Shown here piece by piece: positions 15,331 through 23,186 of a DNA stretch of 28,065 bases. The stretch lies in NCBI GenBank assembly GCA_900552975.1, contig UWSL01000006.1, positions 1-28,065 on the forward strand, in the 5' to 3' direction. The DNA is from an uncultured Mycoplasmatota bacterium (GTDB lineage Bacteria > Bacillota_I > Bacilli_A > RF39 > UBA660). The stretch's first letter is position 1. Each line of letters starts with the position of its first letter. Both the position numbers and the translations under genes were made by a program. The notes beneath the pieces are model-generated. The model had not been told where the DNA came from. It saw only the letters and a list, made by a program, of their open reading frames with translations, and made no database searches.

Positions 15331-16314
15331 CTAAAAAGTTAGTTCATCATAATTATAAGATGGATTAACTTTTTTTACCAATTGAATAGCTCCAGATTCA
15401 TAAGAGGCACAACGATTTTTCTTCCTTTTTTCATAATCATATCTTAAATCAATAAATCTTGCCATAAATTCTTTTCTTATTTGTTCACTAGGTACCCTTA
15501 TTATTCCTGAATAAACAGCTAAAATAACTGTTACCATCATAAATCTATCATCATAATCAAGTTCATCAATATTATGACGATTACAAGCATCCTCAAAAAC
15601 ATCAGAATACATAATATTTAAAATTTCTTGCTTTATATAACCTGGATTCCTTTCGTCACCATATTTTTCAATTATACCTGTTGGATCAAAATTATGTGTA
15701 AAAAATTGCCATGCATATTCCAAAGCATCATGATATTTTATTCCAGTTTGAACCATTTTATCAACCATATTACAAATGCTATCGCGTAATTCTTCATTTA
15801 AATTAGCTTCAATCTCATCATTCTCATTGTATAACCATTTATTAATTAAATATGAATCATTATTAGCTAAAGAAAGAGCAATATTATGATTGATTTTGAC
15901 TTTATTTAAAAAACTCTTAAAAGCCTTATCAATAATTTCTATAGCGAAGTCATAGTCTTCTTTAAATCTTTCTAAAACTTCTTCTAAAGAGGAATTATTT
16001 AAATAATTTAATTCTTGAGTCTTATCATCATAACAAAACATAGTATATCTACTAGCCAAAAAGGCTACAATTCGTTCTAAAGGAAAAGCAAGCTCGTTTT
16101 CTAAAGATATTAAATTATCATAAAAAGCATCTAATACTTGTTCATTACAAATGATATCAGCGTTTAAAGAAAAAACTAACTTATTATTAAAAGCATTTTC
16201 ATCACTAGATAAATTATTTCGGTTATTATTCCACTCATAATCTTGAGAATAAGTTAAGTATAATTCATAAGAATCCATTAGTAAATCTAATAGGTAGTCA
16301 AAAATATTATCCAT
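15331..16314 (-). CDS. Soluble protein of unknown function
   Basis: I do not recognise this 327-residue protein. It has no signal peptide or membrane helix, is rich in Asp, Glu, Asn and Tyr, and looks mostly alpha-helical. Recognisable blocks are FPLERIVAFLASRYTMF, IKYHDALEYAWQFFTHNFDPTG and DDRFMMVTVILAVYSG; the last 40 residues are basic (RYDYEKRKKNRC). The start is well supported by GTGGAGGAT before ATG 16314 and a TGATATAAT promoter on the minus strand. It ends in TAG. It is divergent from the membrane-anchored gene at 16390. No enzyme motif is visible. Confidence 0.72.
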   Translation of the reverse strand: MDNIFDYLLDLLMDSYELYLTYSQDYEWNNNRNNLSSDENAFNNKLVFSLNADIICNEQVLDAFYDNLISLENELAFPLERIVAFLASRYTMFCYDDKTQELNYLNNSSLEEVLERFKEDYDFAIEIIDKAFKSFLNKVKINHNIALSLANNDSYLINKWLYNENDEIEANLNEELRDSICNMVDKMVQTGIKYHDALEYAWQFFTHNFDPTGIIEKYGDERNPGYIKQEILNIMYSDVFEDACNRHNIDELDYDDRFMMVTVILAVYSGIIRVPSEQIRKEFMARFIDLRYDYEKRKKNRCASYESGAIQLVKKVNPSYNYDELTF

Positions 16315-16337
16315 AAATCCTCCACAAATAATAAAAT

Positions 16338-16346
16338 ATTATATCA
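16338..16346 (-). promoter_or_regulatory. Extended -10 promoter of the 15331-16314 gene
   Basis: On the minus strand the sequence reads TGATATAAT, 24 bases before the ATG at 16314. Confidence 0.6.
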
Positions 16347-16389
16347 CTAAAATTTAATAAATAAACATATATTTTAATAGGTGAATAAA

Positions 16390-17157
16390 ATGAAATTAAA
16401 ATATGTTTTCTTTTTTGTGATTTGTTGCTTTTCTTTTATGTTAACAGAAAATTTAGCAATTCATATGAAAAATCAAAATCCTATTATGCAAAATATTAAT
16501 AAAGTTTCTGATGAGTTAACTGTAGCTAGTATTGATTCAAAGTTAATAGATGACCTATATATAATACCTGGATTAAATGGGAAAAAAATAAATAAAAATA
16601 AATCATTTATCAATATGAAAGAATTAAATGAGTTTTCTTTTTCTCATCTTGTCTATAATCAAGTAAAACCAGTTATTTCTTTAGAAGATAATAAAAATCG
16701 TATTATAATTCGTGGTAATTCAAAGAAAAATAATGTTGCTTTGCTTTTTGAAAGTAACAATTCTTTAGCTCAATATTTACAAAGTCAAAATTATAAGATT
16801 AATATTTTAATTGATAGGGAAGAATATGATGAAAATTTTGAAATGATTAATAATGCTTCTGATGATTCTATCTATAAAACTATTGATAATTATTTAAAAA
16901 GAAAAAAAATAAATAAAAATTTATGCTATGTTAAAGACACAATACCTCAAAAATGTAAAAATAAATATTTATTTAAACCATCGTTAATTATTGGAATAGA
17001 TAATTTTACAAATTCCAAAAATACGATAAAGAGTGGGGAAATAATTTTAATAAAATCATCTTTACCCTTAGAACAATTGATAGTTTTGCTAAAGCAAATT
17101 CAATATCAAGATTTAGATATTGTTTATCTTAGTGAACTTATTTCCGAAATAAACTAA
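16390..17157 (+). CDS. Membrane-anchored protein with a degenerate polysaccharide-deacetylase-like domain
   Basis: This 255-residue protein has an N-terminal membrane anchor (YVFFFVICCFSFMLTENLAI), so the rest faces outside. Residues from about 100 follow the layout of NodB-type polysaccharide deacetylases: a first strand NNVALLFESNNSLAQYLQSQNYKINI where active members have ALTFDDGP and a cell wall glycan site, and an end SGEIILIKSS...LEQLIVLLKQIQYQDLDIVYLSELI, like the family's 'GsIILmH...tleaLp.iI..Lk.kGy.fvtlsel'. The catalytic Asp pair, the HxxxH metal site and the terminal His are all missing. I infer a catalytically dead deacetylase relative; the fold needs structural confirmation. ATG 16390 is chosen over GTG 16381 because AGGTGA at 16379-16384 fits it. 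It lies 86 bases before the RNase J-like gene, which has its own promoter. Confidence 0.6.
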   Translation: MKLKYVFFFVICCFSFMLTENLAIHMKNQNPIMQNINKVSDELTVASIDSKLIDDLYIIPGLNGKKINKNKSFINMKELNEFSFSHLVYNQVKPVISLEDNKNRIIIRGNSKKNNVALLFESNNSLAQYLQSQNYKINILIDREEYDENFEMINNASDDSIYKTIDNYLKRKKINKNLCYVKDTIPQKCKNKYLFKPSLIIGIDNFTNSKNTIKSGEIILIKSSLPLEQLIVLLKQIQYQDLDIVYLSELISEIN

Positions 17158-17186
17158 TTGTATTTTTAGCATATCTTTGCTATAAT
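17158..17186 (+). promoter_or_regulatory. Sigma-A-type promoter of the RNase J-like gene
   Basis: TTGTAT at 17158-17163, 17-base spacer, and TATAAT at 17181-17186 with an extended TGC in front. The -35 begins directly after the stop codon of the preceding gene. The leader to the ATG is about 50 bases, with AAAGAGATG as ribosome site. Confidence 0.75.
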
Positions 17187-17243
17187 TACCTAGACGCAAA
17201 CCTTTATGAATTTAATTTAATTATAGAAAAGAGATGCATATAT

Positions 17244-18881
17244 ATGTGTGATATAAAAATATTTAGTCTAGGTGGACTAGATGAAATGGGCAAAAATTGC
17301 TATGTTATCGAAATTGATAACGACATTTTTGTTTTTGATTGTGGGTTAAAATATGCCAATGAAAATCTTTATGGTATAGACTACATAATTCCCGATTTTG
17401 ATTATTTACAAAAAAATAAAAATAGAGTAAAAGGTGTTTTTTTGACTCATGGTCATTATGAAAATATGGGTGCTGTCAAAGATTTATTAACTGAAATTCC
17501 TCAAATAAAAGTTTTTGCTACTAAATTTACTAAATTTATTCTTACTAATGATGGAATAGATGAAAAGAAGATAATTGAGATAAAACCACATCGTAAGATT
17601 AATTTTGGTGCAGTTAGTATTTTCCCAATAAATGTTAGTCACTCAACTCCTGATTCAGTCATGTATGTAATTAACACTAAAGATGGAGCTATTGTTTATA
17701 CTGGAGATTTTATAATTGATCCAAAAATGATGGATAAATATTCTATGGATTTAGGTAAGATTGCTTATGTTGGAAAACAAGGCGTTTTAGCTTTGCTTTG
17801 TGAATCAGTATTTTCTGAACATGTTGGTCATACATCGCCATCACATCGTTTAAAATCATTCTTCAAAGATACAATTAAACATCATGAGTATCGTATGATT
17901 TTCTCTTGCTTACCAACTCATCTTTATACCATTCAAGAAATATTTGAAGCAGCAGCTAACACTCATCGCAAGATTGTCATAATGGGCAAAAATCTTCAAA
18001 ATATTATTTCATTTGCTAAAAAAGAAGGATATCTTGAATTCAACGAAAATATTTTAGGTGATTTATCAAATGTTGATGACAAAGATTCAATTTTATTAGT
18101 TCAGGATAATAAAGATAATCCTTATGCGTCAATTAGTAAAATTGTGAGTGGTTATGATAAATTTATAAAACTAAAGAAAACAGATACTGTTGTTTTTGCT
18201 GAACCTAAATATGATAGTAGTGAAAAAACTCTTGTCAAAGTTGAAAATGAACTTGCTATGAATGGTTGCGATATCGTAAGTATTCCTAAAGATAAAACTA
18301 TTCTACATCATGCGTCTTCAGAAGATTTAATGATAATGATAGATTTAGTAAAACCAAAATACTTTATTCCTGTTAAAGGAGAGTATCGTTACATGGTAAA
18401 TAATGCTAATTTAGCATCAGAACTTAAAATACCTGCAGACAACATTATTTTAAAACAAAATGGTGATGTTATTGAAATTCAAAATGGTATTTACAACAAA
18501 GATAAATTTGAACACATCAAGGTAAATGATATTTTAATAGATGGAAATAGTACTGAAGATGTCGGTGAACTAGTTATAAAAGATCGTGAAATGTTAAGTG
18601 AAAATGGTATTGTTTTAATAAGTGCAACAATTGCCAAAAAAGACAAAGTTGTCTTAGTTGGTCCAGAAGTAACAACTCGAGGTTTTATTTATGTTAAAGA
18701 TTCAAGTGAAATGATTGAAGAAATAAAGCGTATATCACTTAATATCATTGAAAGAAATATTACTGAAAATTATGTTGAATATAACAAAATAAAAAACGAA
18801 ATAAGAGAAGAACTTGGTAAATACTTGTATCATGAAACTGAATGCAAACCAATGATTATTGCTGTTGTTCAAGAAGTTTAA
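17244..18881 (+). CDS. Ribonuclease J-like protein with degraded active site
   Basis: This 545-residue protein has the full RNase J layout: metallo-beta-lactamase plus beta-CASP domain (start FSLGGLDEMGKNCYVIEIDNDIFVFDCG) and a C-terminal domain ending in TTRGFIYVKDSSEMIEEI. RNase J proteins are 5'-3' exo- and endonucleases central to mRNA decay in Bacillota. The motif LTHGHEDHIG reads LTHGHYENMG (His69 and His71 kept; Glu73 and Asn74 instead of Asp and His). His133 and Asp155 are present (VSHSTPDS, YTGDF). The later motif HxSGHA reads ILHHAS and the final metal His in FIPVHGEYR is Lys378. The beta-CASP stretch TGSQGEP reads VQDNKDNP. It is probably a non-catalytic RNase J2-like partner or regulator; an active RNase J1 should be encoded elsewhere. 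Confidence 0.88.
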   Translation: MCDIKIFSLGGLDEMGKNCYVIEIDNDIFVFDCGLKYANENLYGIDYIIPDFDYLQKNKNRVKGVFLTHGHYENMGAVKDLLTEIPQIKVFATKFTKFILTNDGIDEKKIIEIKPHRKINFGAVSIFPINVSHSTPDSVMYVINTKDGAIVYTGDFIIDPKMMDKYSMDLGKIAYVGKQGVLALLCESVFSEHVGHTSPSHRLKSFFKDTIKHHEYRMIFSCLPTHLYTIQEIFEAAANTHRKIVIMGKNLQNIISFAKKEGYLEFNENILGDLSNVDDKDSILLVQDNKDNPYASISKIVSGYDKFIKLKKTDTVVFAEPKYDSSEKTLVKVENELAMNGCDIVSIPKDKTILHHASSEDLMIMIDLVKPKYFIPVKGEYRYMVNNANLASELKIPADNIILKQNGDVIEIQNGIYNKDKFEHIKVNDILIDGNSTEDVGELVIKDREMLSENGIVLISATIAKKDKVVLVGPEVTTRGFIYVKDSSEMIEEIKRISLNIIERNITENYVEYNKIKNEIREELGKYLYHETECKPMIIAVVQEV

Positions 18882-18904
18882 AGCTTTTAAAAAAAGCTTT
18901 TTTA
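18882..18904 (+). terminator. Short intrinsic terminator after the RNase J-like gene
   Basis: AGCTTTT (18882-18888) pairs with AAAAGCT (18892-18898) with a three-base loop, followed by a T run. Confidence 0.7.
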
Positions 18905-18985
18905 TTTTGCTGAATATTTTAAAAGCATATCTTTAAAAGCTCTAACTTTTATGATAATATATATAATAGACAGGATGTGACTAAA

Positions 18986-20761
18986 ATGTTTGGGAAAGTC
19001 TTTGAAGTAAATGAAAATAAAATAAAAATGGTTAATAATACTGGTTCTACTGAAACAAGTATTTTAAACTATCACGTTGTATTTGAAGAGGGACCGCGTA
19101 AAGTTGTGGCTGAAATAATAGGAGTAACTGAAAAAGAAATTGAAGCCATGTTAATTGGTGAAATTGTTAATGGCGAATTTATTACCGGTGTTATAAAAAA
19201 ACCATCATTTAAAAATCCATGCCGTATAATAGTAAAACCAGAATTAGAAACTTTAATTGGCAAACAAGATTTTTCAGGTACAGATACCGTTTTACTTGGT
19301 AAATCAAGTACATACAATGATTTCAATGTTACTGCTAATATCAATGATTTATTTTCGACTCACTTTGCAATTTTAGGAAATACTGGAGCTGGTAAATCAT
19401 GTACCGTAACGCGCCTTTTTCAAAATATCTTTTATCGTAATGAAAATTCTATGCCTTATAATGCCCATTTAGTAATATTTGATGCTTTTGGTGAATACAA
19501 TACTGCATTTGAAAACTTAAATCAAATACCTAATTTAGCTTTTAAATACTATACGACAGATGTTAAAAAAGCTACTAACAATCTTGTAAAAATTCCAACT
19601 TATTTTTTAGAGGTTGATGACTTAGCTTTACTTTTAAATGCTACTGATTCTCAGCAATTACCAATAATTGAAAAAACCTTACAGTTAGTTTATATTTTTA
19701 AAAGTCAAGATGCTCAAGCCCAACAATATAAAAGTGATATAATTGCTAAAAGTTTATTAGATATTCTTTCAAGTGGTAAACAACCAACTCAAGTTCGCGA
19801 CCAAATTATCGCTGTTTTAACATCTTATAACACACCAGACATTAATCTAGATACAATTATTGCTCAACCTGGTTACAACCGTACTTTAAGACAATGCTTG
19901 AATATTGATAATCAAGGTAAAATGAGTGCTGTATCATTAGTTGTTGATATGCTTTCAAACTTTGCTAAAACAGATTTGGATAAGATAGAAGTAAAACATG
20001 ACTTTGCTTATGGCTTAGAAGATTTATACCAAGCTCTAGAATTCGCCTTACTAGGTGAGGGTGTTTTATCAAGTGAAAAAGCTTTTGATATAGCTAATAC
20101 CTTAAAAGTAAGACTTCATTCAATAATAAATGGCGAACATGGGCGTTACTTTGAAGGAGAAAGATTTATTACTAAAGAACAATTTATGGTAGAATTCTTT
20201 ACATTACCAGAAAATCCTCAACAAACTTGTCAAATAATAAATATGAATTTTGCCTATGTTGATGATCGTTTTGCTAAAGTTTTAACTAAAATATATTCTA
20301 AAATATTCTTTAATTTTGCTACCAACTTAAAAGTTCGTGCTTCTTTCCCAATTCATATTATTCTAGAAGAAGCTCACCGTTATGTTCAAAATGATAGTGA
20401 CTTAGATATTATTGGCTATAATATTTTTGATCGTATTACTAAAGAGGGGCGTAAATATGGTGTAATTTTAGGATTTATAACACAAAAGCCAAGTGAATTA
20501 TCTAAAACAGCTTTAAGTCAATGTTCCAACTTTATTGTTTTAAGAATGTATTTTCCAGATGATTTAAATATTATTAAGTCTATCTCATCAAATGTAACTA
20601 ATGAAACTCTCGAACGTATCAAAACACTTCGACCAGGTATGGCAATGGTTTTCGGTTCAGCTTTTAAGATCCCTTTAATATGTAAATTTGATTTGCCTAA
20701 TCCAATGCCACAAAGTACCAGCGTTAACATCGAAGATAAATGGTTCCTAAAAAACAATTAA
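18986..20761 (+). CDS. HerA-type ATPase (HAS-barrel plus DUF87 motor)
   Basis: This 591-residue protein matches the HerA family: a small N-terminal beta-barrel (about 1-90; MFGKVFEVNENKIKM, GEIVNGEFITGVIKKPSF) followed by a RecA-like motor. Walker A is GNTGAGKS (131-138), the conserved FDAFGEY follows at 165-171, Walker B is IHIILEEAHRY (456-466), an arginine-finger-like KEGRKYG is at 486-492, and the sensor ITQKPSELS at 498-506. HerA forms hexameric DNA translocases; in archaea it works with NurA nuclease in end resection, and in bacteria some HerAs act with partner nucleases in phage defence. No nuclease partner is next to this gene; it is monocistronic between two terminators. ATG 18986 is chosen over GTG 18977 because AGGA at 18972-18975 is 10 bases before it. 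All motor motifs look intact. Confidence 0.88.
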   Translation: MFGKVFEVNENKIKMVNNTGSTETSILNYHVVFEEGPRKVVAEIIGVTEKEIEAMLIGEIVNGEFITGVIKKPSFKNPCRIIVKPELETLIGKQDFSGTDTVLLGKSSTYNDFNVTANINDLFSTHFAILGNTGAGKSCTVTRLFQNIFYRNENSMPYNAHLVIFDAFGEYNTAFENLNQIPNLAFKYYTTDVKKATNNLVKIPTYFLEVDDLALLLNATDSQQLPIIEKTLQLVYIFKSQDAQAQQYKSDIIAKSLLDILSSGKQPTQVRDQIIAVLTSYNTPDINLDTIIAQPGYNRTLRQCLNIDNQGKMSAVSLVVDMLSNFAKTDLDKIEVKHDFAYGLEDLYQALEFALLGEGVLSSEKAFDIANTLKVRLHSIINGEHGRYFEGERFITKEQFMVEFFTLPENPQQTCQIINMNFAYVDDRFAKVLTKIYSKIFFNFATNLKVRASFPIHIILEEAHRYVQNDSDLDIIGYNIFDRITKEGRKYGVILGFITQKPSELSKTALSQCSNFIVLRMYFPDDLNIIKSISSNVTNETLERIKTLRPGMAMVFGSAFKIPLICKFDLPNPMPQSTSVNIEDKWFLKNN

Positions 20762-20762
20762 A

Positions 20763-20804
20763 AAAAAGATTTATATAAATTATAAACTTTATATAAATCT
20801 TTTT
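20763..20804. terminator. Bidirectional terminator between the HerA and HIT genes
   Basis: A perfect 17-bp stem: AAAAAGATTTATATAAA (20763-20779) with TTTATATAAATCTTTTT (20788-20804). A and T tracts flank it, suiting the two convergent genes. Confidence 0.88.
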
Positions 20805-21165
20805 ATTTTGTTAAAATATCATATACAGTATCAAGATCTTTTTCTTTTTTTAAAGTTTCAAAATCTGGTAACAAATGTATATGAAAATGATCAACTAAAT
20901 TATATCCATAATTAATTTGGAAAGTAACTCCTATAGAATTTAATTTTTTTGTTATATCTTTCGCAATCTTTTTGGCTCTCTCAAAAACTTCTTCAAGTTC
21001 TTCATTATCAATTTCATAAATGTTTTTAAAATGCTTTTTAGGTATTACTAAGACATGTCCATCTACTAATGGATTTATATCTAAAATAGCAATAACTTTA
21101 TTATCCTCATAAATCTTTTTTGCAGGAATTTCTCCCTTTATAATTTTACAAAAAACACAATCCAT
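20803..21165 (-). CDS. HIT family nucleotide hydrolase/transferase
   Basis: This 120-residue histidine-triad protein has the catalytic run DHFHIHLLP (His93, His95, His97), the N-terminal Zn pair Cys3/Cys6 in DCVFCKIIKGEIPAKKIYED, and the conserved LVDGHVLVIPKKH. HIT proteins cleave AMP from small adenylylated or phosphoramidate molecules in the cytoplasm; the HinT-like subgroup fits, but the substrate is unknown. It is somewhat shorter than typical (about 135-140). Its ribosome site is GGTGATATT before ATG 21165. Monocistronic. Confidence 0.93.
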   Translation of the reverse strand: MDCVFCKIIKGEIPAKKIYEDNKVIAILDINPLVDGHVLVIPKKHFKNIYEIDNEELEEVFERAKKIAKDITKKLNSIGVTFQINYGYNLVDHFHIHLLPDFETLKKEKDLDTVYDILTK

Positions 21166-21219
21166 AATATCACCAATAAAAGAATATCAAAAAAATTATT
21201 AAAGGTAAATACTCATCAA

Positions 21220-21248
21220 TTGAATAATATCATTTTATATATTATAAT
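21220..21248 (+). promoter_or_regulatory. Sigma-A-type promoter of the surface-protein gene
   Basis: TTGAAT at 21220-21225, 17-base spacer, TATAAT at 21243-21248, 25 bases before the ATG at 21273. AAGGAG at 21258-21263 is the ribosome site. Confidence 0.7.
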
Positions 21249-21272
21249 TATCATAATAAGGAGAAATGTCAT

Positions 21273-23126
21273 ATGAAAAGGGTTAAAAATATTTTTTTAA
21301 TACTATTTTTAGTACTAGTTCCTGTTAAAATAAAAGCTGCTACCTACCTTAATGCCAGTACTCAAAATCCGGTTGTTGGCACTAATTTTGATGTGACTTT
21401 ATATGTTGATTATGGTGCTGATGCCAAAATTGGATCTGCTCATTACTTAATAGGATACGATACAAACTGCTTTAGTGTTCAAAATATTATATGGTCTCAA
21501 GCCAAAGGAACTTATAAAAATGAAACTGGTAAACTTTATATTGATAAAACCTCATCTACTAAAGCTTGGGAAAGAGGAATACCAGTAACTATAACTTTTC
21601 ACACTGATCAAATTTGTCATAGTGAAATTTCTTTAGCCGAAAATGGAGCTGCAACATATCAAAATGGTTCTAAAATTGTTCAAACAACCAGTGGAGTTAC
21701 TATTCAATCTATAAAAGGGGATACAGATACCCAACTTGGATCAATTACTATAGATGGATATGATCTATATCCAACTTTTCAAAAATCAATAACAAGTTAT
21801 ACTTTAACTGTTCCTGCATCAACCGAACAATTAGATATTAAAACAACTAAAGGTAACCCTAATCAAACAATTAGTGGCGATGGCGTAAAAAAACTTAATT
21901 ATGGTCAGAATAGAATTCGTATTAATGTTACTTCACAAAGTGGTGCTACAAATACTTATGAAATAATGGTTACTCGTTTAGATGATCGAACTGGTCAAAC
22001 AGAATTAAAAGCTTTAAGTGTTTCTAATACTAATATTGTTTATTCTAAAAATAAATATATTTACGAAGCAACTGTTAGTCGTAGTATATCAAGTGTTTTC
22101 ATAACTGCTCGAGCTAGTTCTAATAATGCCACTCTTACTGGAACTGGAAACAAAGAACTAGAAATCGGTTTAAATACCTTTATATTAAAAGTTAAATCTG
22201 ATACAGGAAGTGAACAAGAATATACAATTAACATCACTCGTAGTACAGAAGAGCTACAAGCTGAAATAGAAAGTACAAAACTTCTAAGTTTAACTCTTAA
22301 TAATAAAAATATTTCTTTAGGTAAAAAAAATGTTTATCTTTTTGGTGTTGATAAAAATACCAATGATGTCTTAGTTGATTGTGTTACTGAAAGTAAAACA
22401 GCTTCGACTAAAGTTGAAGGAAATACTAATTTAAAAGTTGGTTTTAATATTCTAACTATCACTGTAACAGAGAAAAATAATGAAACAAGAGAATATAAAG
22501 TTATTGTTTATAAAGAACCTGTAAAAGCTAATCGCATTACTGAAATTAGTACTTCAACGCTAACCGAGATGCCTTTCATTTACAAAACAAGTGAAGATGA
22601 CTTAAAGATTAGTAAAGAGGAAATAAATACTTTAATTCAATCTAAAAAAACACTTTATTATAATGTTACAAATACGGAGGGTGGCTTATTATATCAATTA
22701 CGTCTTACTCCTAATCTAAAAGCCAATGATTTATCTTTACAAATTAAAGAAATTAACTCATCACCATTAACTTATGAAACAAACTTACCATCAGGAATAG
22801 AAGTCTTATTATATTTAGATACTGATATGTATAAAGATGGAACAAGTGTCCATATCTATACTTATAATAATGATGGACAATATACAATTTTAACTGAAGG
22901 AACCATTATTAATGATGGATATATTTCGTTTATTACTAATGGTGAAAAAAATTATATTATTACAACCCAAAGCTTAATTAAAGAAGAATCATTTTTTAAT
23001 AAATTAATGAATAAAATAAAAATGATTTTAATAATTGGTACTATCTTAGCAATCATTTTAGTTATAGCTGTAAAAATAATTAATAAACAAATTAGTAAAA
23101 AACATCAAAATGAACCATTATATTAA
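21273..23126 (+). CDS. Surface protein with cohesin-like and three cadherin-like domains
   Basis: This 617-residue exported protein has a signal peptide (MKRVKNIFLILFLVLVPVKIKA, cut near residue 22). Next comes an approximately 125-residue beta domain of cohesin type (NPVVGTNFDVTLYVDYGADAKIGSAHYLIGYD). Three consecutive cadherin-like beta-sandwich repeats follow at roughly 152-237, 243-325 and 335-415, each starting with 'xLxxLxxxx' and ending in a strand such as NTYEIMVTR, QEYTINITR and REYKVIVYK. A further beta-rich region leads to a membrane helix (MILIIGTILAIILVIAVKII) and a short basic tail (NKQISKKHQNEPLY). There is no LPxTG-like motif, so it is membrane-held, not a sortase substrate. 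A role in adhesion or scaffolding outside the cell is inferred. Confidence 0.82.
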   Translation: MKRVKNIFLILFLVLVPVKIKAATYLNASTQNPVVGTNFDVTLYVDYGADAKIGSAHYLIGYDTNCFSVQNIIWSQAKGTYKNETGKLYIDKTSSTKAWERGIPVTITFHTDQICHSEISLAENGAATYQNGSKIVQTTSGVTIQSIKGDTDTQLGSITIDGYDLYPTFQKSITSYTLTVPASTEQLDIKTTKGNPNQTISGDGVKKLNYGQNRIRINVTSQSGATNTYEIMVTRLDDRTGQTELKALSVSNTNIVYSKNKYIYEATVSRSISSVFITARASSNNATLTGTGNKELEIGLNTFILKVKSDTGSEQEYTINITRSTEELQAEIESTKLLSLTLNNKNISLGKKNVYLFGVDKNTNDVLVDCVTESKTASTKVEGNTNLKVGFNILTITVTEKNNETREYKVIVYKEPVKANRITEISTSTLTEMPFIYKTSEDDLKISKEEINTLIQSKKTLYYNVTNTEGGLLYQLRLTPNLKANDLSLQIKEINSSPLTYETNLPSGIEVLLYLDTDMYKDGTSVHIYTYNNDGQYTILTEGTIINDGYISFITNGEKNYIITTQSLIKEESFFNKLMNKIKMILIIGTILAIILVIAVKIINKQISKKHQNEPLY

Positions 23127-23138
23127 TGGTTTTTTCTT
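23113..23138 (+). terminator. Terminator overlapping the surface-protein stop codon
   Basis: AACCATTA (23113-23120) pairs with TAATGGTT (23124-23131) and is followed by T-rich sequence. The stop codon TAA is inside the right arm. Confidence 0.75.
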
Positions 23139-23186
23139 TTTTATTGTGATATTATTAAATATATTAAAAAAAGGGGTTGATGTTGT

